From: JANMDR01 sp031376425
GTDB lineage: Bacteria > Pseudomonadota > Gammaproteobacteria > Burkholderiales > Usitatibacteraceae
Length of the DNA: 29,593 bases
Assembly: GCA_031376425.1 (NCBI GenBank)
Contig: JANMDR010000255.1
Coordinates: forward strand, 1 to 29,593
Reading direction: 5' to 3'
Shown here piece by piece: positions 14,741 to 21,863 of the stretch. How positions within the stretch are numbered: position 1 is the stretch's first letter; each line of letters opens with the position of its first letter. Position numbers and translations under genes: made by a program. Below the pieces are notes generated by a model. It was given only the letters and a program-made list of their open reading frames with translations, was not told where the DNA came from and made no database searches.

Positions 14741-16300
14741 TTAATTGCTTAACTCAGTATTTGTGGTTGATCTTGTGAGCCAGCGCCCAGGGCGCTTATC
14801 ATTCTCGTGATCCTTGCATAGCGCTGTGCCATTCCACACCTTGCTACCATTTACCCATACGCCAGCAATGCCCTGAGAGGGTTGCGTGGGAAACGAATAG
14901 GTAGCGCGGTCAAGGATGGTGTTGGCGTCAAACAGTACCAAATCAGCATAGGCACCTAAGCAAATTTCACCTCGATCGGCTAAGCCAAAGGTACGTGCCG
15001 GTACGCCAGTCATGCGGTGGACGGCCTCCTGTAAAGAGAGTACGCCACGCTCACGCACATAGTGGCCAAGTACCCGTGGAAATGCCCCCCAAAGACGCGG
15101 GTGCGGTTGCGTAGTGTCGGCGCTTCCGTCTATGGATACTGGAGCAGATAGACCGTCTGACCCAATCATCACATCAGCGAATTTCAGTACGCGCAAAAGA
15201 TCATCTTCATGCAAATTAAAATATACCGCACCCGCTGGCGCTAGTTTTGCAATTGTGGCCTCAATACTAAGCCCCCATTCGCGGGTGATGTCGGCAAAAT
15301 TGCGTCCCGCCATTTCTGGGCAGGGTAAGCTGTGTGTCAGTATGGTTTTTGTTGCGTTTATTACGCGCTCTTCCATGAGCACCGTGGAGCTTGCGGTATA
15401 TGGGTAACAATCAATACTAAGCGTAAGCTCAGGATTAGCATCACGCGCGGCGGCGATAGCAGTTAGTGTTTGTTCGGTGAGGCCCCAAGCACTCTTGCCA
15501 ACACATTTGTGGTGCGAAAGTACGATGGCTACTTTTGATTCCAACGCAATCCGAATCGCTTCCGCCACACTTTCCACAATCCTCGAACCTTCACAGCGTA
15601 AGTGCACTGTAAAAATACCGTTATGTGCCGCAACCGTGCGTGCCAATGCAATCATTTCATCGGTATCAGCGGCAGCCGACGATTTATACGCTAAGCCAGC
15701 ACTCAACCCTAAACAACCCGCAGCGATGGCGGAGCTTATTGCTGCTGCCATTTGCGCTAATTCATTGGCGGATGCAGGAACATCAAGATTTTGCATAATA
15801 GCCGCACGCAATGTTGCGTGACCCACTAATTGCGCCACATTAACCATCGGCGGATTGGCTTCAAACGCCTGCCGATACGCAGCCATACTCGGATAAATGT
15901 AAGCATTTTCTTGCGAAAATAAAGATAGCGGTGCAGCGAGTGGTTTTGCTAGTTGCGCCACGCGTTCGGTAGATAAGGGTGCCAAACTTAAGCCGCAATT
16001 ACCGTTGATTACGGTGGTAACGCCTTGGCTGATTTTCGCCAGCATTTCTGGCGCATCAAGTACCGCACAATCATCATGGCTATGGCAATCAATAAAACCG
16101 GGTGCCAAAGTTAAACCGCTTGCGTCAATTCGTTGTGTAGCTTGAAATTCCCGCAAATCGTCAATCTCCACAATGCGGCTATTGCTTATACCGACGTCAG
16201 CAATATAGCCAGCAGCACCTGTGCCATCAATTATGGTTGCGCCTGCAATCAATAGATCAAGTGGGTTATTTTTAGCTAATTTATTGTGCGCTTGCAGCAT
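14741..16300 (-). CDS. N-acyl-D-amino-acid deacylase (D-aminoacylase family amidohydrolase)
   Basis: The enzyme hydrolyses N-acyl-D-amino acids to the free D-amino acid and a carboxylate. The 519-residue cytosolic protein is an amidohydrolase-superfamily TIM barrel with N- and C-terminal beta-sandwich parts. Key positions: the metal motif FIDCHSHDD (H73, H75), the D-aminoacylase-specific zinc Cys in GNCGLSLAPL (C102), HLRCEGSR and SHHKCVGKSAWG (two further metal His), and the catalytic Asp in MIGSDGLSAP. This Cys-containing pattern separates it from dihydroorotases and hydantoinases. Specificity among D-Glu, D-Asp and neutral D-amino acids cannot be decided from sequence. It is the first gene of the operon, divergent from the LysR gene with a 112-base control region, and 39 bases from the binding-protein gene. 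Confidence 0.88.
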   Translation of the reverse strand: MLQAHNKLAKNNPLDLLIAGATIIDGTGAAGYIADVGISNSRIVEIDDLREFQATQRIDASGLTLAPGFIDCHSHDDCAVLDAPEMLAKISQGVTTVINGNCGLSLAPLSTERVAQLAKPLAAPLSLFSQENAYIYPSMAAYRQAFEANPPMVNVAQLVGHATLRAAIMQNLDVPASANELAQMAAAISSAIAAGCLGLSAGLAYKSSAAADTDEMIALARTVAAHNGIFTVHLRCEGSRIVESVAEAIRIALESKVAIVLSHHKCVGKSAWGLTEQTLTAIAAARDANPELTLSIDCYPYTASSTVLMEERVINATKTILTHSLPCPEMAGRNFADITREWGLSIEATIAKLAPAGAVYFNLHEDDLLRVLKFADVMIGSDGLSAPVSIDGSADTTQPHPRLWGAFPRVLGHYVRERGVLSLQEAVHRMTGVPARTFGLADRGEICLGAYADLVLFDANTILDRATYSFPTQPSQGIAGVWVNGSKVWNGTALCKDHENDKRPGRWLTRSTTNTELSN

Positions 16301-16380
16301 TTTTGTGGTCGTCTATTTAAGTTGCCCCAATGTTAGTGCGCTAGGTTATTATTGAGCAAATGAGTAATTCAAATTGCTTC

Positions 16381-16395
16381 ATTGATTTTATCAAT
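16381..16395. promoter_or_regulatory. Candidate LysR operator in the divergent control region
   Basis: ATTGAT-TTT-ATCAAT is a perfect inverted repeat of 6-base arms that contains the LysR-type T-N11-A core. It lies 17 bases before the LysR start codon and 80 bases from the deacylase start, inside the 112-base divergent gap. That is the usual place for a LysR autoregulatory and activation site. Looser dyads (GCAA...TTGC) lie just to its left. Confidence 0.5.
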
Positions 16396-16412
16396 AACTA
16401 GGATGGGCTTAA

Positions 16413-17363
16413 ATGACTTCCGCTACCTTGACTTCACAAGTAACCTTAAAACAGTTTCGTGCGTTTGTGGCAGTAGCAGAGACCGCGAGTTTCACCCGCG
16501 CTGCCGAACGTTTATTTTTAACCCAATCAACGCTCACCACCACTATTCGCGAGCTAGAAGCGATGCTGGGCTTGAAGCTATTTGATCGCTCAACTAGGGA
16601 GGTGGCGCTTACGCGTGAAGGCGCAGATTTCTATCCAGTTGTAGTGCGCTTACTACAAGATGTGGAAGCTGCGATAGGCGAAATTCGCGAGGTTGCAGTG
16701 GGTGGCAAAGGCCATGTGCGTATCGCGGCGGGGATGACGATAGTAACGACATTGCTCACAGCGGTAGTCGCACAATTTTCACAAAAATATCCCGCCATCA
16801 AAGTGCATATTCGCGATGATAATGGTAGTGGCATCAGTAGGCGTGTGAAATCGCTTGAGGCTGATATTGGTATTAGTGGAAAATTTGGCGATGACCCGGA
16901 GTTAGAATTTCACCCGCAGTTTCGCGACCGTTTTGGTGTAGTGTGCAGACGTGATCATCCGCTAGCCAGCAAGCGCGGCCGCATTACGTGGCGCGATCTT
17001 GCGGGCCACCGTTACATAGAATCATCAAACGACACCACCATACACGTGATGCTCCAGAGAGTAGCGGGCGACCATAGCTTCTTTTCCAACGCAGCCTATG
17101 AGGCTTCAAGCCTCTCAATTTTAGAATGTCTAATGAGTGGCGGCTTGGGCTTCACGGTAATTTCCGCGCTTGCTGCCAGCCATAATCCAAGGGGAGATTT
17201 GGTTTACCGCGAGCTACATGAACCAAAACTAGAGCGCGAGGTGTGTATCATCACCAAACGTGCGCGCACCCTATCGCCATCGGCTGCCGCTATGCTGGAG
17301 CTATTGAAAGCTAATTTTGCAAAAGTAGTATTGCCGGAAGGGGTTACGCGGACGAAGGGATAA
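16413..17363 (+). CDS. LysR-family transcriptional regulator
   Basis: This is a 316-residue LysR regulator. The winged helix-turn-helix spans about residues 10-70 (TLKQFRAFVAVAETASFTRA, then LTQSTLTTTIRELEAMLG and LFDRSTREVALT), followed by a linker helix and a periplasmic-binding-like effector domain (about 95-300). AGGA about 9 bases upstream supports ATG 16413; residues 1-9 are a short extra N-terminal tail. It is divergent from the eight-gene deacylase/importer operon. By the usual LysR arrangement it probably activates that operon in response to an imported or deacylated ligand and represses itself. The effector is unknown. Confidence 0.92.
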   Translation: MTSATLTSQVTLKQFRAFVAVAETASFTRAAERLFLTQSTLTTTIRELEAMLGLKLFDRSTREVALTREGADFYPVVVRLLQDVEAAIGEIREVAVGGKGHVRIAAGMTIVTTLLTAVVAQFSQKYPAIKVHIRDDNGSGISRRVKSLEADIGISGKFGDDPELEFHPQFRDRFGVVCRRDHPLASKRGRITWRDLAGHRYIESSNDTTIHVMLQRVAGDHSFFSNAAYEASSLSILECLMSGGLGFTVISALAASHNPRGDLVYRELHEPKLEREVCIITKRARTLSPSAAAMLELLKANFAKVVLPEGVTRTKG

Positions 17364-17456
17364 ATAAGCAAATAAAAGTTTGGGATCGTGAATTGTGAGT
17401 AAACACCTGTTGAAGTAATTAGCCGAGCGCACTACAAACTGGTTCGCTGTGCACTT

Positions 17457-17475
17457 TTAACTAAAATTTAGCTAA
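17457..17475. promoter_or_regulatory. Imperfect palindrome upstream of the nucleotide cyclase gene
   Basis: TTAaCTAAAATTTAGcTAA is a 19-base palindrome with one mismatched pair, 34 bases before the cyclase ATG. It lies in the 146-base gap after the LysR gene. The position fits an operator overlapping or following the promoter; the binding protein is unknown, and AT-rich palindromes can arise by chance. Confidence 0.28.
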
Positions 17476-17509
17476 ACTAGGCGCATTCAATAACTACAAA
17501 GTTTCCGCC

Positions 17510-18133
17510 ATGCCTTTTCGCCGCGCTTATCCAAACCTACCGCAAGCCGATGCGCTTGAAACTTTGATTAGTAATCGCGTATTAAAAGGCGCTGATAAAG
17601 CCGCCATTGATGCGCAAATATGGGCAGAGTTTGGTGAAACTTGGGCGGTGATGTTTACTGATTTATCTGGGTTTTCACGCGGGGTGGAAGCGTTTGGCAT
17701 TATCCATTTTTTGCAGATTATTCATGAGTCTTATCAACTATTTTTGCCCTGTATTGATAGGCACCATGGCACCTTGTTAAAGACCGAAGGTGATTCTTTG
17801 CTGGTTGTCTTTCCCACAGCAGCCGATGCGCTTGGCGCGGCGGTGGCGATGCAAGCGGCTACTGTTTCTTACAATAAAAATACCTTACCTGAAGAACAAG
17901 TGCTGCTATGTGTGGGCTTGGGTTTTGGGCCAATGCTAAAAATTGGCGATGTGGATATCTATGGCGCACAGGTTAATGCCGCTTCTAAACTCGGCGAAGA
18001 TACCGCGCAATCAGGCGAAATTTTATGTACTGATGAGTTTAAGGTTGAGGTGGAAGCGCAAACTGAAGTCGGATTCACCTCAATTGGTGCGGTGATGAAT
18101 ATGAAAACGGATTCTTACAGAATTTCGTATTGA
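17510..18133 (+). CDS. Soluble class III adenylate/guanylate cyclase domain protein
   Basis: This 207-residue protein is little more than one class III cyclase homology domain with a 40-residue N-terminal lead, no membrane segment and no recognised sensor domain. Class III cyclases make cAMP or cGMP as homodimers. Visible catalytic residues are metal Asp D51 (VMFTDLSGFS), base-selecting K91 (LLKTEGDS) and metal Asp D95. D149 (GDVDIYG), N156 and K160 (VNAASKLGE) follow. The D149-N156-K160 spacing (7 and 4) equals the canonical D-N-R pattern, but the transition-state Arg is replaced by Lys. K91 plus D149 favour ATP over GTP. ATG 17510 lacks a clear ribosome-binding site. It converges with purU, 31 bases away. 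Confidence 0.85.
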   Translation: MPFRRAYPNLPQADALETLISNRVLKGADKAAIDAQIWAEFGETWAVMFTDLSGFSRGVEAFGIIHFLQIIHESYQLFLPCIDRHHGTLLKTEGDSLLVVFPTAADALGAAVAMQAATVSYNKNTLPEEQVLLCVGLGFGPMLKIGDVDIYGAQVNAASKLGEDTAQSGEILCTDEFKVEVEAQTEVGFTSIGAVMNMKTDSYRISY

Positions 18134-18164
18134 TAACTTGACGATTGCCTATCTTCAGCTACCA

Positions 18165-19025
18165 TTATTTAAAAATAACGGTTCTGCCGTGGTTCATTAG
18201 CACGCGATGTTCCGAGTGCCATTTTACCGCCCGGGCTAGCACTTGCGCTTCAGTATCGCGACCACGTGCGCTTAAGCTTTCTACGGTATCGGCGTGGTCA
18301 GCATGGGCTACATCTTGCTCGATAATCGGCCCTTCATCGAGATCGCCGGTAACATAGTGTGCTGTAGCACCAATAAGCTTTACACCCCTAGCATGGGCTT
18401 GATGATAGGGCTTTGCCCCTTTAAAACTAGGCAAAAAACTATGGTGAATATTGATGGCGCGACCGGCCACTTTGGCGCACAAATCATTGCTAAAAATTTG
18501 CATATAGCGTGCCAATACCACTAACTGTGCATTTTCGTTTTCAATAATTTCTAGTTGTTTGGCCTCGGCCTGTGGCTTAGTAGCGGCTGTGACTGGTATG
18601 TAGTGGAAGGGCACGTTATAGCTTGCGGCAAGCTGATAAAAATCACGATGATTACTAATGATGGCGCGAATATCAATGGGTAAATAACCAGATTTCCAAC
18701 GGAACAAAAGGTCATTTAAGCAATGACCTTCACGACTGACAAAAATTACGGCGTTCATCGGTACGGCGCTGTTGTGCAGCGTCACCGTCATATTGCGCGG
18801 CACGGCAAAGGCATTCAATGCTTCTTGCAATGCCGCTTGCGCGAGTTTGTCACACGCAAAGCGCACGCGCATGAAAAACAGGCCGGTACTGTGATCGTTA
18901 TATTGCGCAGCCTCTTCAATATTGCCGCCGTGGTCAAGTAAGAATCCAGTTACCGCATGCACAATGCCTAGCTTATCGGCGCTAGTGAGATTAAGAATAT
19001 AAGAAGGGGTGAAGATGTTTTCCAT
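18165..19025 (-). CDS. purU: Formyltetrahydrofolate deformylase
   Basis: PurU hydrolyses 10-formyltetrahydrofolate to tetrahydrofolate and formate, balancing the one-carbon pool. The 286-residue protein has an N-terminal ACT domain (about 8-85) with the LTSADKLGIVHAVTGFLLDHGGNI pattern, then a formyl-hydrolase domain. Catalytic residues in PurN/PurU order are N192 and H194 (INIHHSFLPSFKGAKPY) and D230 in GDLDEGPIIEQD. The SFKGAKPYHQA segment distinguishes PurU from PurN. Length matches the family norm (about 280-290). It lies between the cyclase gene (convergent) and an Lrp gene 34 bases upstream on the same strand, so Lrp and purU may be co-transcribed. Confidence 0.95.
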   Translation of the reverse strand: MENIFTPSYILNLTSADKLGIVHAVTGFLLDHGGNIEEAAQYNDHSTGLFFMRVRFACDKLAQAALQEALNAFAVPRNMTVTLHNSAVPMNAVIFVSREGHCLNDLLFRWKSGYLPIDIRAIISNHRDFYQLAASYNVPFHYIPVTAATKPQAEAKQLEIIENENAQLVVLARYMQIFSNDLCAKVAGRAINIHHSFLPSFKGAKPYHQAHARGVKLIGATAHYVTGDLDEGPIIEQDVAHADHADTVESLSARGRDTEAQVLARAVKWHSEHRVLMNHGRTVIFK

Positions 19026-19059
19026 TGGTGAGCCAATTAATTATTGAGTGGAAATAAGT

Positions 19060-19530
19060 TTAACGTTGAAATTTTATACTAAGTAAAATAGATGTTTGGG
19101 TACGCTCGATGCCGTTTATGCGCCCCAGTGCATCCAACGCATCATCAAGTTGCGTCGTGGTTGCCGCATGTAGAGTAACTAATGCATCAAACTCGCCAGA
19201 AAGTGCTGCAACGGCTTGTACCTCCGGCATTTTACGCAATGTCGCATACATGGCGTCCAATCCCTTTGGGCTGGCACGCACGAGGGTGTGGGCGTGTACG
19301 CCCGCCTGCGTTAGTCGCGTGCCTAACCGTACGGTATAGCCATCAATAATGCCTTTTTCTTCCATGCGACGAATGCGCTCTTGCACGGTCGCGCGCGCCA
19401 CACCTAACTCGCGGGCAAGCTGGGCAACGGGGGTTCTGGCGTCGCGTTGCAGCAGGCGAAGCAGCGCATTATCGGCACTGCTTAGTGATGAATCTAGCGA
19501 TTTGCTTAGTTTTTCCGGCGATTTGCTCAA
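19060..19530 (-). CDS. Lrp/AsnC-family transcriptional regulator
   Basis: This 156-residue regulator has an AsnC-type helix-turn-helix (about residues 18-62: LLRLLQRDARTPVAQLAREL, then ATVQERIRRMEEKGIIDGYTV) and a RAM ligand-binding domain (about 80-150). The start is a TTG at 19530: it is preceded by AAGG at 5-base spacing, and no ATG or GTG lies in the right frame before the helix-turn-helix. The N-terminus is a Ser/Lys-rich tail. It is divergent from the lysine dehydrogenase/hglS unit with a 96-base gap, so lysine or a related amino acid is the likely effector (inference from position and family). Confidence 0.9.
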   Translation of the reverse strand: MSKSPEKLSKSLDSSLSSADNALLRLLQRDARTPVAQLARELGVARATVQERIRRMEEKGIIDGYTVRLGTRLTQAGVHAHTLVRASPKGLDAMYATLRKMPEVQAVAALSGEFDALVTLHAATTTQLDDALDALGRINGIERTQTSILLSIKFQR

Positions 19531-19582
19531 TTTGACCTTAAATATTGCTCAGTGTGCAGCTACACATTGTAAGGCTGTATAG

Positions 19583-19593
19583 GCAATAATTGC
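19583..19593. promoter_or_regulatory. Candidate Lrp-type half-site palindrome in the divergent gap
   Basis: GCAATAATTGC is a perfect 11-base palindrome. A related GCAATATT lies about 35-45 bases away on the minus strand (19541-19548), in the gap between the Lrp/AsnC gene and the lysine dehydrogenase gene. Lrp-type proteins bind repeated AT-centred dyads, so this is a plausible site; evidence is position and symmetry only. Confidence 0.3.
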
Positions 19594-19626
19594 AACTTCA
19601 AAATTAACTCAGAACGAAGGAAAACC

Positions 19627-20706
19627 ATGAAACGTGTAGCTCTTATTGGCGGTGGAAAAATTGGTGAGGCCATTGCAGCTCTGTTAGTGCCGACGGGTGA
19701 TTTTGAATTGATCGTTGTCGATAAAGACGCCGCCCGCCTTGCTGCACTCACTAAACTTGGCGCTAAAACCACGCAGGCGGATGTGGCAGATGCGGCAGCG
19801 CTTAAAGGCGCACTGGCTATATTCGGCAAGATTGATATGTTGGTTTCGGCCTGCCCGTTTTATTTAACGCCGGTATTGGCGCAAGTAGCACTTGATGTGG
19901 GTGCGCATTATTTGGATTTGACGGAAGACGTAGAAAGCACCCGTGTAGTAAAGAAAATTGCGGCTGGTGCCAAAACCATGTTCATGCCGCAATGCGGCTT
20001 GGCTCCAGGTTTTATTTCTATTGCAGCCGCACATGTAGCGGAGCAATTTACATCCTTAGATCAGGTAAATATGCGCGTAGGTGCTTTGCCAATTTATCCA
20101 ACTAATGCGCTCAAATATAATCTTACTTGGAGCACCGACGGTTTAATTAATGAGTATCTAAACCCGTGTGAAGCCATTATTAATGGCACGCTGCGTGAAA
20201 CACCGCCAATGGAAGAGCTTGAGCATTTTTCGTTAGATGGTCTTGATTATGAGGCCTTCAATACATCTGGCGGTTTGGGTACCTTATGCGAAACGCTGTC
20301 CGGCAAAGTGCGTAATTTGAACTACAAAACAGTGCGCTACCCCGGTCACTGCGCGATTATGAAAATTCTTTTGCAAGATTTGGGCTTAGGTCAACGTCGC
20401 GATATCTTAAAAGACGTGATGGAGAAATCTATCCCCATGACCTTGCAAGATGTGGTGCTTATTTTTGTATCTGTTACGGGCCAACGCGATGCCCGCCTTG
20501 CTCAAGAAAGTTGGACCAAGAAGATTTACGCAAAGAAAGTAAATGGACATTTGCTTTCAGCCATTCAGTTAACGACCGCAGCAGGTATTTGCGCGATGGT
20601 TGATTTAATGGCAAACGGCACCTTGAATCAAGCAGGATTTGTGCGACAAGAACAGGTTTCGCTTGAGCAGTTTTTAGCGAATCGTTTTGGTCAACATTAC
20701 GCATAA
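19627..20706 (+). CDS. Saccharopine-dehydrogenase-fold protein, probably L-lysine 6-dehydrogenase
   Basis: This 359-residue protein has an N-terminal Rossmann domain beginning VALIGGGKIGEAIA (GGGKIG at 8-13) and a saccharopine-dehydrogenase C-terminal domain. Segments CGLAPGFISIAAAHVAEQF, ALPIYPTNALKYNLTWS and EAFNTSGGLGTLCETL followed by YKTVRYPGH recall bacterial L-lysine 6-dehydrogenase (lysine to allysine/piperideine-6-carboxylate) more than true saccharopine dehydrogenase or carboxynorspermidine dehydrogenase. The linkage to a 2-oxoadipate-consuming enzyme supports lysine as substrate. GAAGGA about 6 bases upstream supports ATG 19627. It is divergent from an Lrp/AsnC regulator and 31 bases ahead of hglS. 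Alternatives: saccharopine reductase or another omega-amino-acid dehydrogenase. Confidence 0.82.
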   Translation: MKRVALIGGGKIGEAIAALLVPTGDFELIVVDKDAARLAALTKLGAKTTQADVADAAALKGALAIFGKIDMLVSACPFYLTPVLAQVALDVGAHYLDLTEDVESTRVVKKIAAGAKTMFMPQCGLAPGFISIAAAHVAEQFTSLDQVNMRVGALPIYPTNALKYNLTWSTDGLINEYLNPCEAIINGTLRETPPMEELEHFSLDGLDYEAFNTSGGLGTLCETLSGKVRNLNYKTVRYPGHCAIMKILLQDLGLGQRRDILKDVMEKSIPMTLQDVVLIFVSVTGQRDARLAQESWTKKIYAKKVNGHLLSAIQLTTAAGICAMVDLMANGTLNQAGFVRQEQVSLEQFLANRFGQHYA

Positions 20707-20737
20707 TCTATATAGATATATTAAGCCGAGGTGTGGC

Positions 20738-21772
20738 ATGGTGGTAGGTGATTTATTGGTGAGTGTATTGGGTGAGGCACAAGCCTTGAGGGCTTTGGCG
20801 AGTGTCGTGCGTAGTATTGATGTGCAGGCGACTGAAAACGCATCAACTGATACATCCAATACGCCGGTATTGCCTGCCCAGCTTGCTGAGGCGCTGGGTT
20901 TGGCATTATTTGTAGGTTTGCTGGATCGCGTTCCTAGTGGTGCAAGCTACGTAGACGCGAAGGTGGTAATGGGTGATAAGGTCATCTTTGATCACGGCGC
21001 TTTACGTACGGTATTGTGGCCCAATAGTGGTGCACTGCCTGCAGGACGTGCCGCTATAGCCCGTGTGCTGGAGCCATTAGGCTATGTGCAACAAGGTGTG
21101 TACCCCCTGCCGGCGTTACGCATGACGGGTTATGCCTATACACATAAACAATTTCCTGAATCGTTACCGCAATATTTTGTGAGTGAATTACATCCCGAAC
21201 AATTCTCAGCCGTGTTTCAGGATGCGGTAACAGCGGTTTTATTATCTTCAGTTGAACCATTGGGCACCTTTGATAAATGGCTATTAGCAAAACTCACTAC
21301 TAACGCTAAATTGCCATTCAACGAAGCCTGTGCGGTATTAAAGGCGGCGCTTGGCTGCTTTGCACGTCAACATAGCGAACCAAGCTTGCAGGCCTATGAA
21401 ACATTAAAGGCAGAATCCGCGGAAATGGCGTGGATAGCTACAGAAGGTAATGTGTTCAATCACGCTATCGATCGCGTTGAAGATGTGGTGGCTATAGCTG
21501 AAGTGCAACGCAAAGCAGGACGCGCTATTAAGACGCTGGTAGAAGTTTCAGCCTCTGGCCGCGTGCGCCAAACCGCATTGCTAGCCGATAAAGTTCATCG
21601 AAATTTTGTGGCTGCGGATGGTACAACCATCACCCGTGAAGTGCCGGGGTCATTTTATGAATTTATTAGTCGCGATTACTTGCCCGATAGTGTAAACCTA
21701 GATTTAGCGTTTGATTCTGGCAATGCAACAGGCATCTTTAAGGTTACAGCAGAGCTTGCAAAAGCAGCTTGA
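20738..21772 (+). CDS. hglS: 2-oxoadipate dioxygenase/decarboxylase (DUF1338, HglS family)
   Basis: HglS is an iron-dependent enzyme that turns 2-oxoadipate, O2 and water into D-2-hydroxyglutarate and CO2 in bacterial lysine catabolism; this was established for Pseudomonas putida. From ATG 20738 (344 residues) the conserved active-site pattern is visible: H86 and R90 in FDHGALRTV, H242 in GNVFNHAIDRVED, and E269 in TLVEVSASGRVRQTA. H-to-R spacing of 4 matches the P. putida enzyme. The start is chosen over the upstream TTG at 20687 because GAGGTG lies 4 bases before the ATG and the TTG would overlap the preceding gene. It forms a two-gene unit with the lysine dehydrogenase-like gene. The aminotransferase and semialdehyde dehydrogenase needed between the two steps are not in the window. 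Confidence 0.85.
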   Translation: MVVGDLLVSVLGEAQALRALASVVRSIDVQATENASTDTSNTPVLPAQLAEALGLALFVGLLDRVPSGASYVDAKVVMGDKVIFDHGALRTVLWPNSGALPAGRAAIARVLEPLGYVQQGVYPLPALRMTGYAYTHKQFPESLPQYFVSELHPEQFSAVFQDAVTAVLLSSVEPLGTFDKWLLAKLTTNAKLPFNEACAVLKAALGCFARQHSEPSLQAYETLKAESAEMAWIATEGNVFNHAIDRVEDVVAIAEVQRKAGRAIKTLVEVSASGRVRQTALLADKVHRNFVAADGTTITREVPGSFYEFISRDYLPDSVNLDLAFDSGNATGIFKVTAELAKAA

Positions 21773-21800
21773 TGCCCGTGCTGGTGTTTTCAGTAAAATA

Positions 21801-21863
21801 ATACCTTGAAAACGCCCTAAATACAGCTATCTCCAAGGTATTTTTTATTGTTTAAGCTGTATT
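21801..21863. terminator. Interleaved hairpins between hglS and the TonB-dependent receptor gene
   Basis: Stem A pairs ATACCTTG (21801-21808) with CAAGGTAT (21834-21841), followed on the plus strand by TTTTTATT, so it can end hglS transcription. On the minus strand it is followed by TATTTTA. Stem B pairs AATACAGCT (21820-21828) with AGCTGTATT (21855-21863), starting at the receptor stop codon. The arms alternate A-B-A-B, so the stems can only coexist as a pseudoknot or act as alternatives. Confidence 0.6.

Noticed and set aside
8190..19025. A formate theme linking N-formylglutamate amidohydrolase and PurU
   Set aside because: Both would release formate, but the genes are in separate units about 9 kb apart with no shared regulation visible and no formate dehydrogenase in the window.
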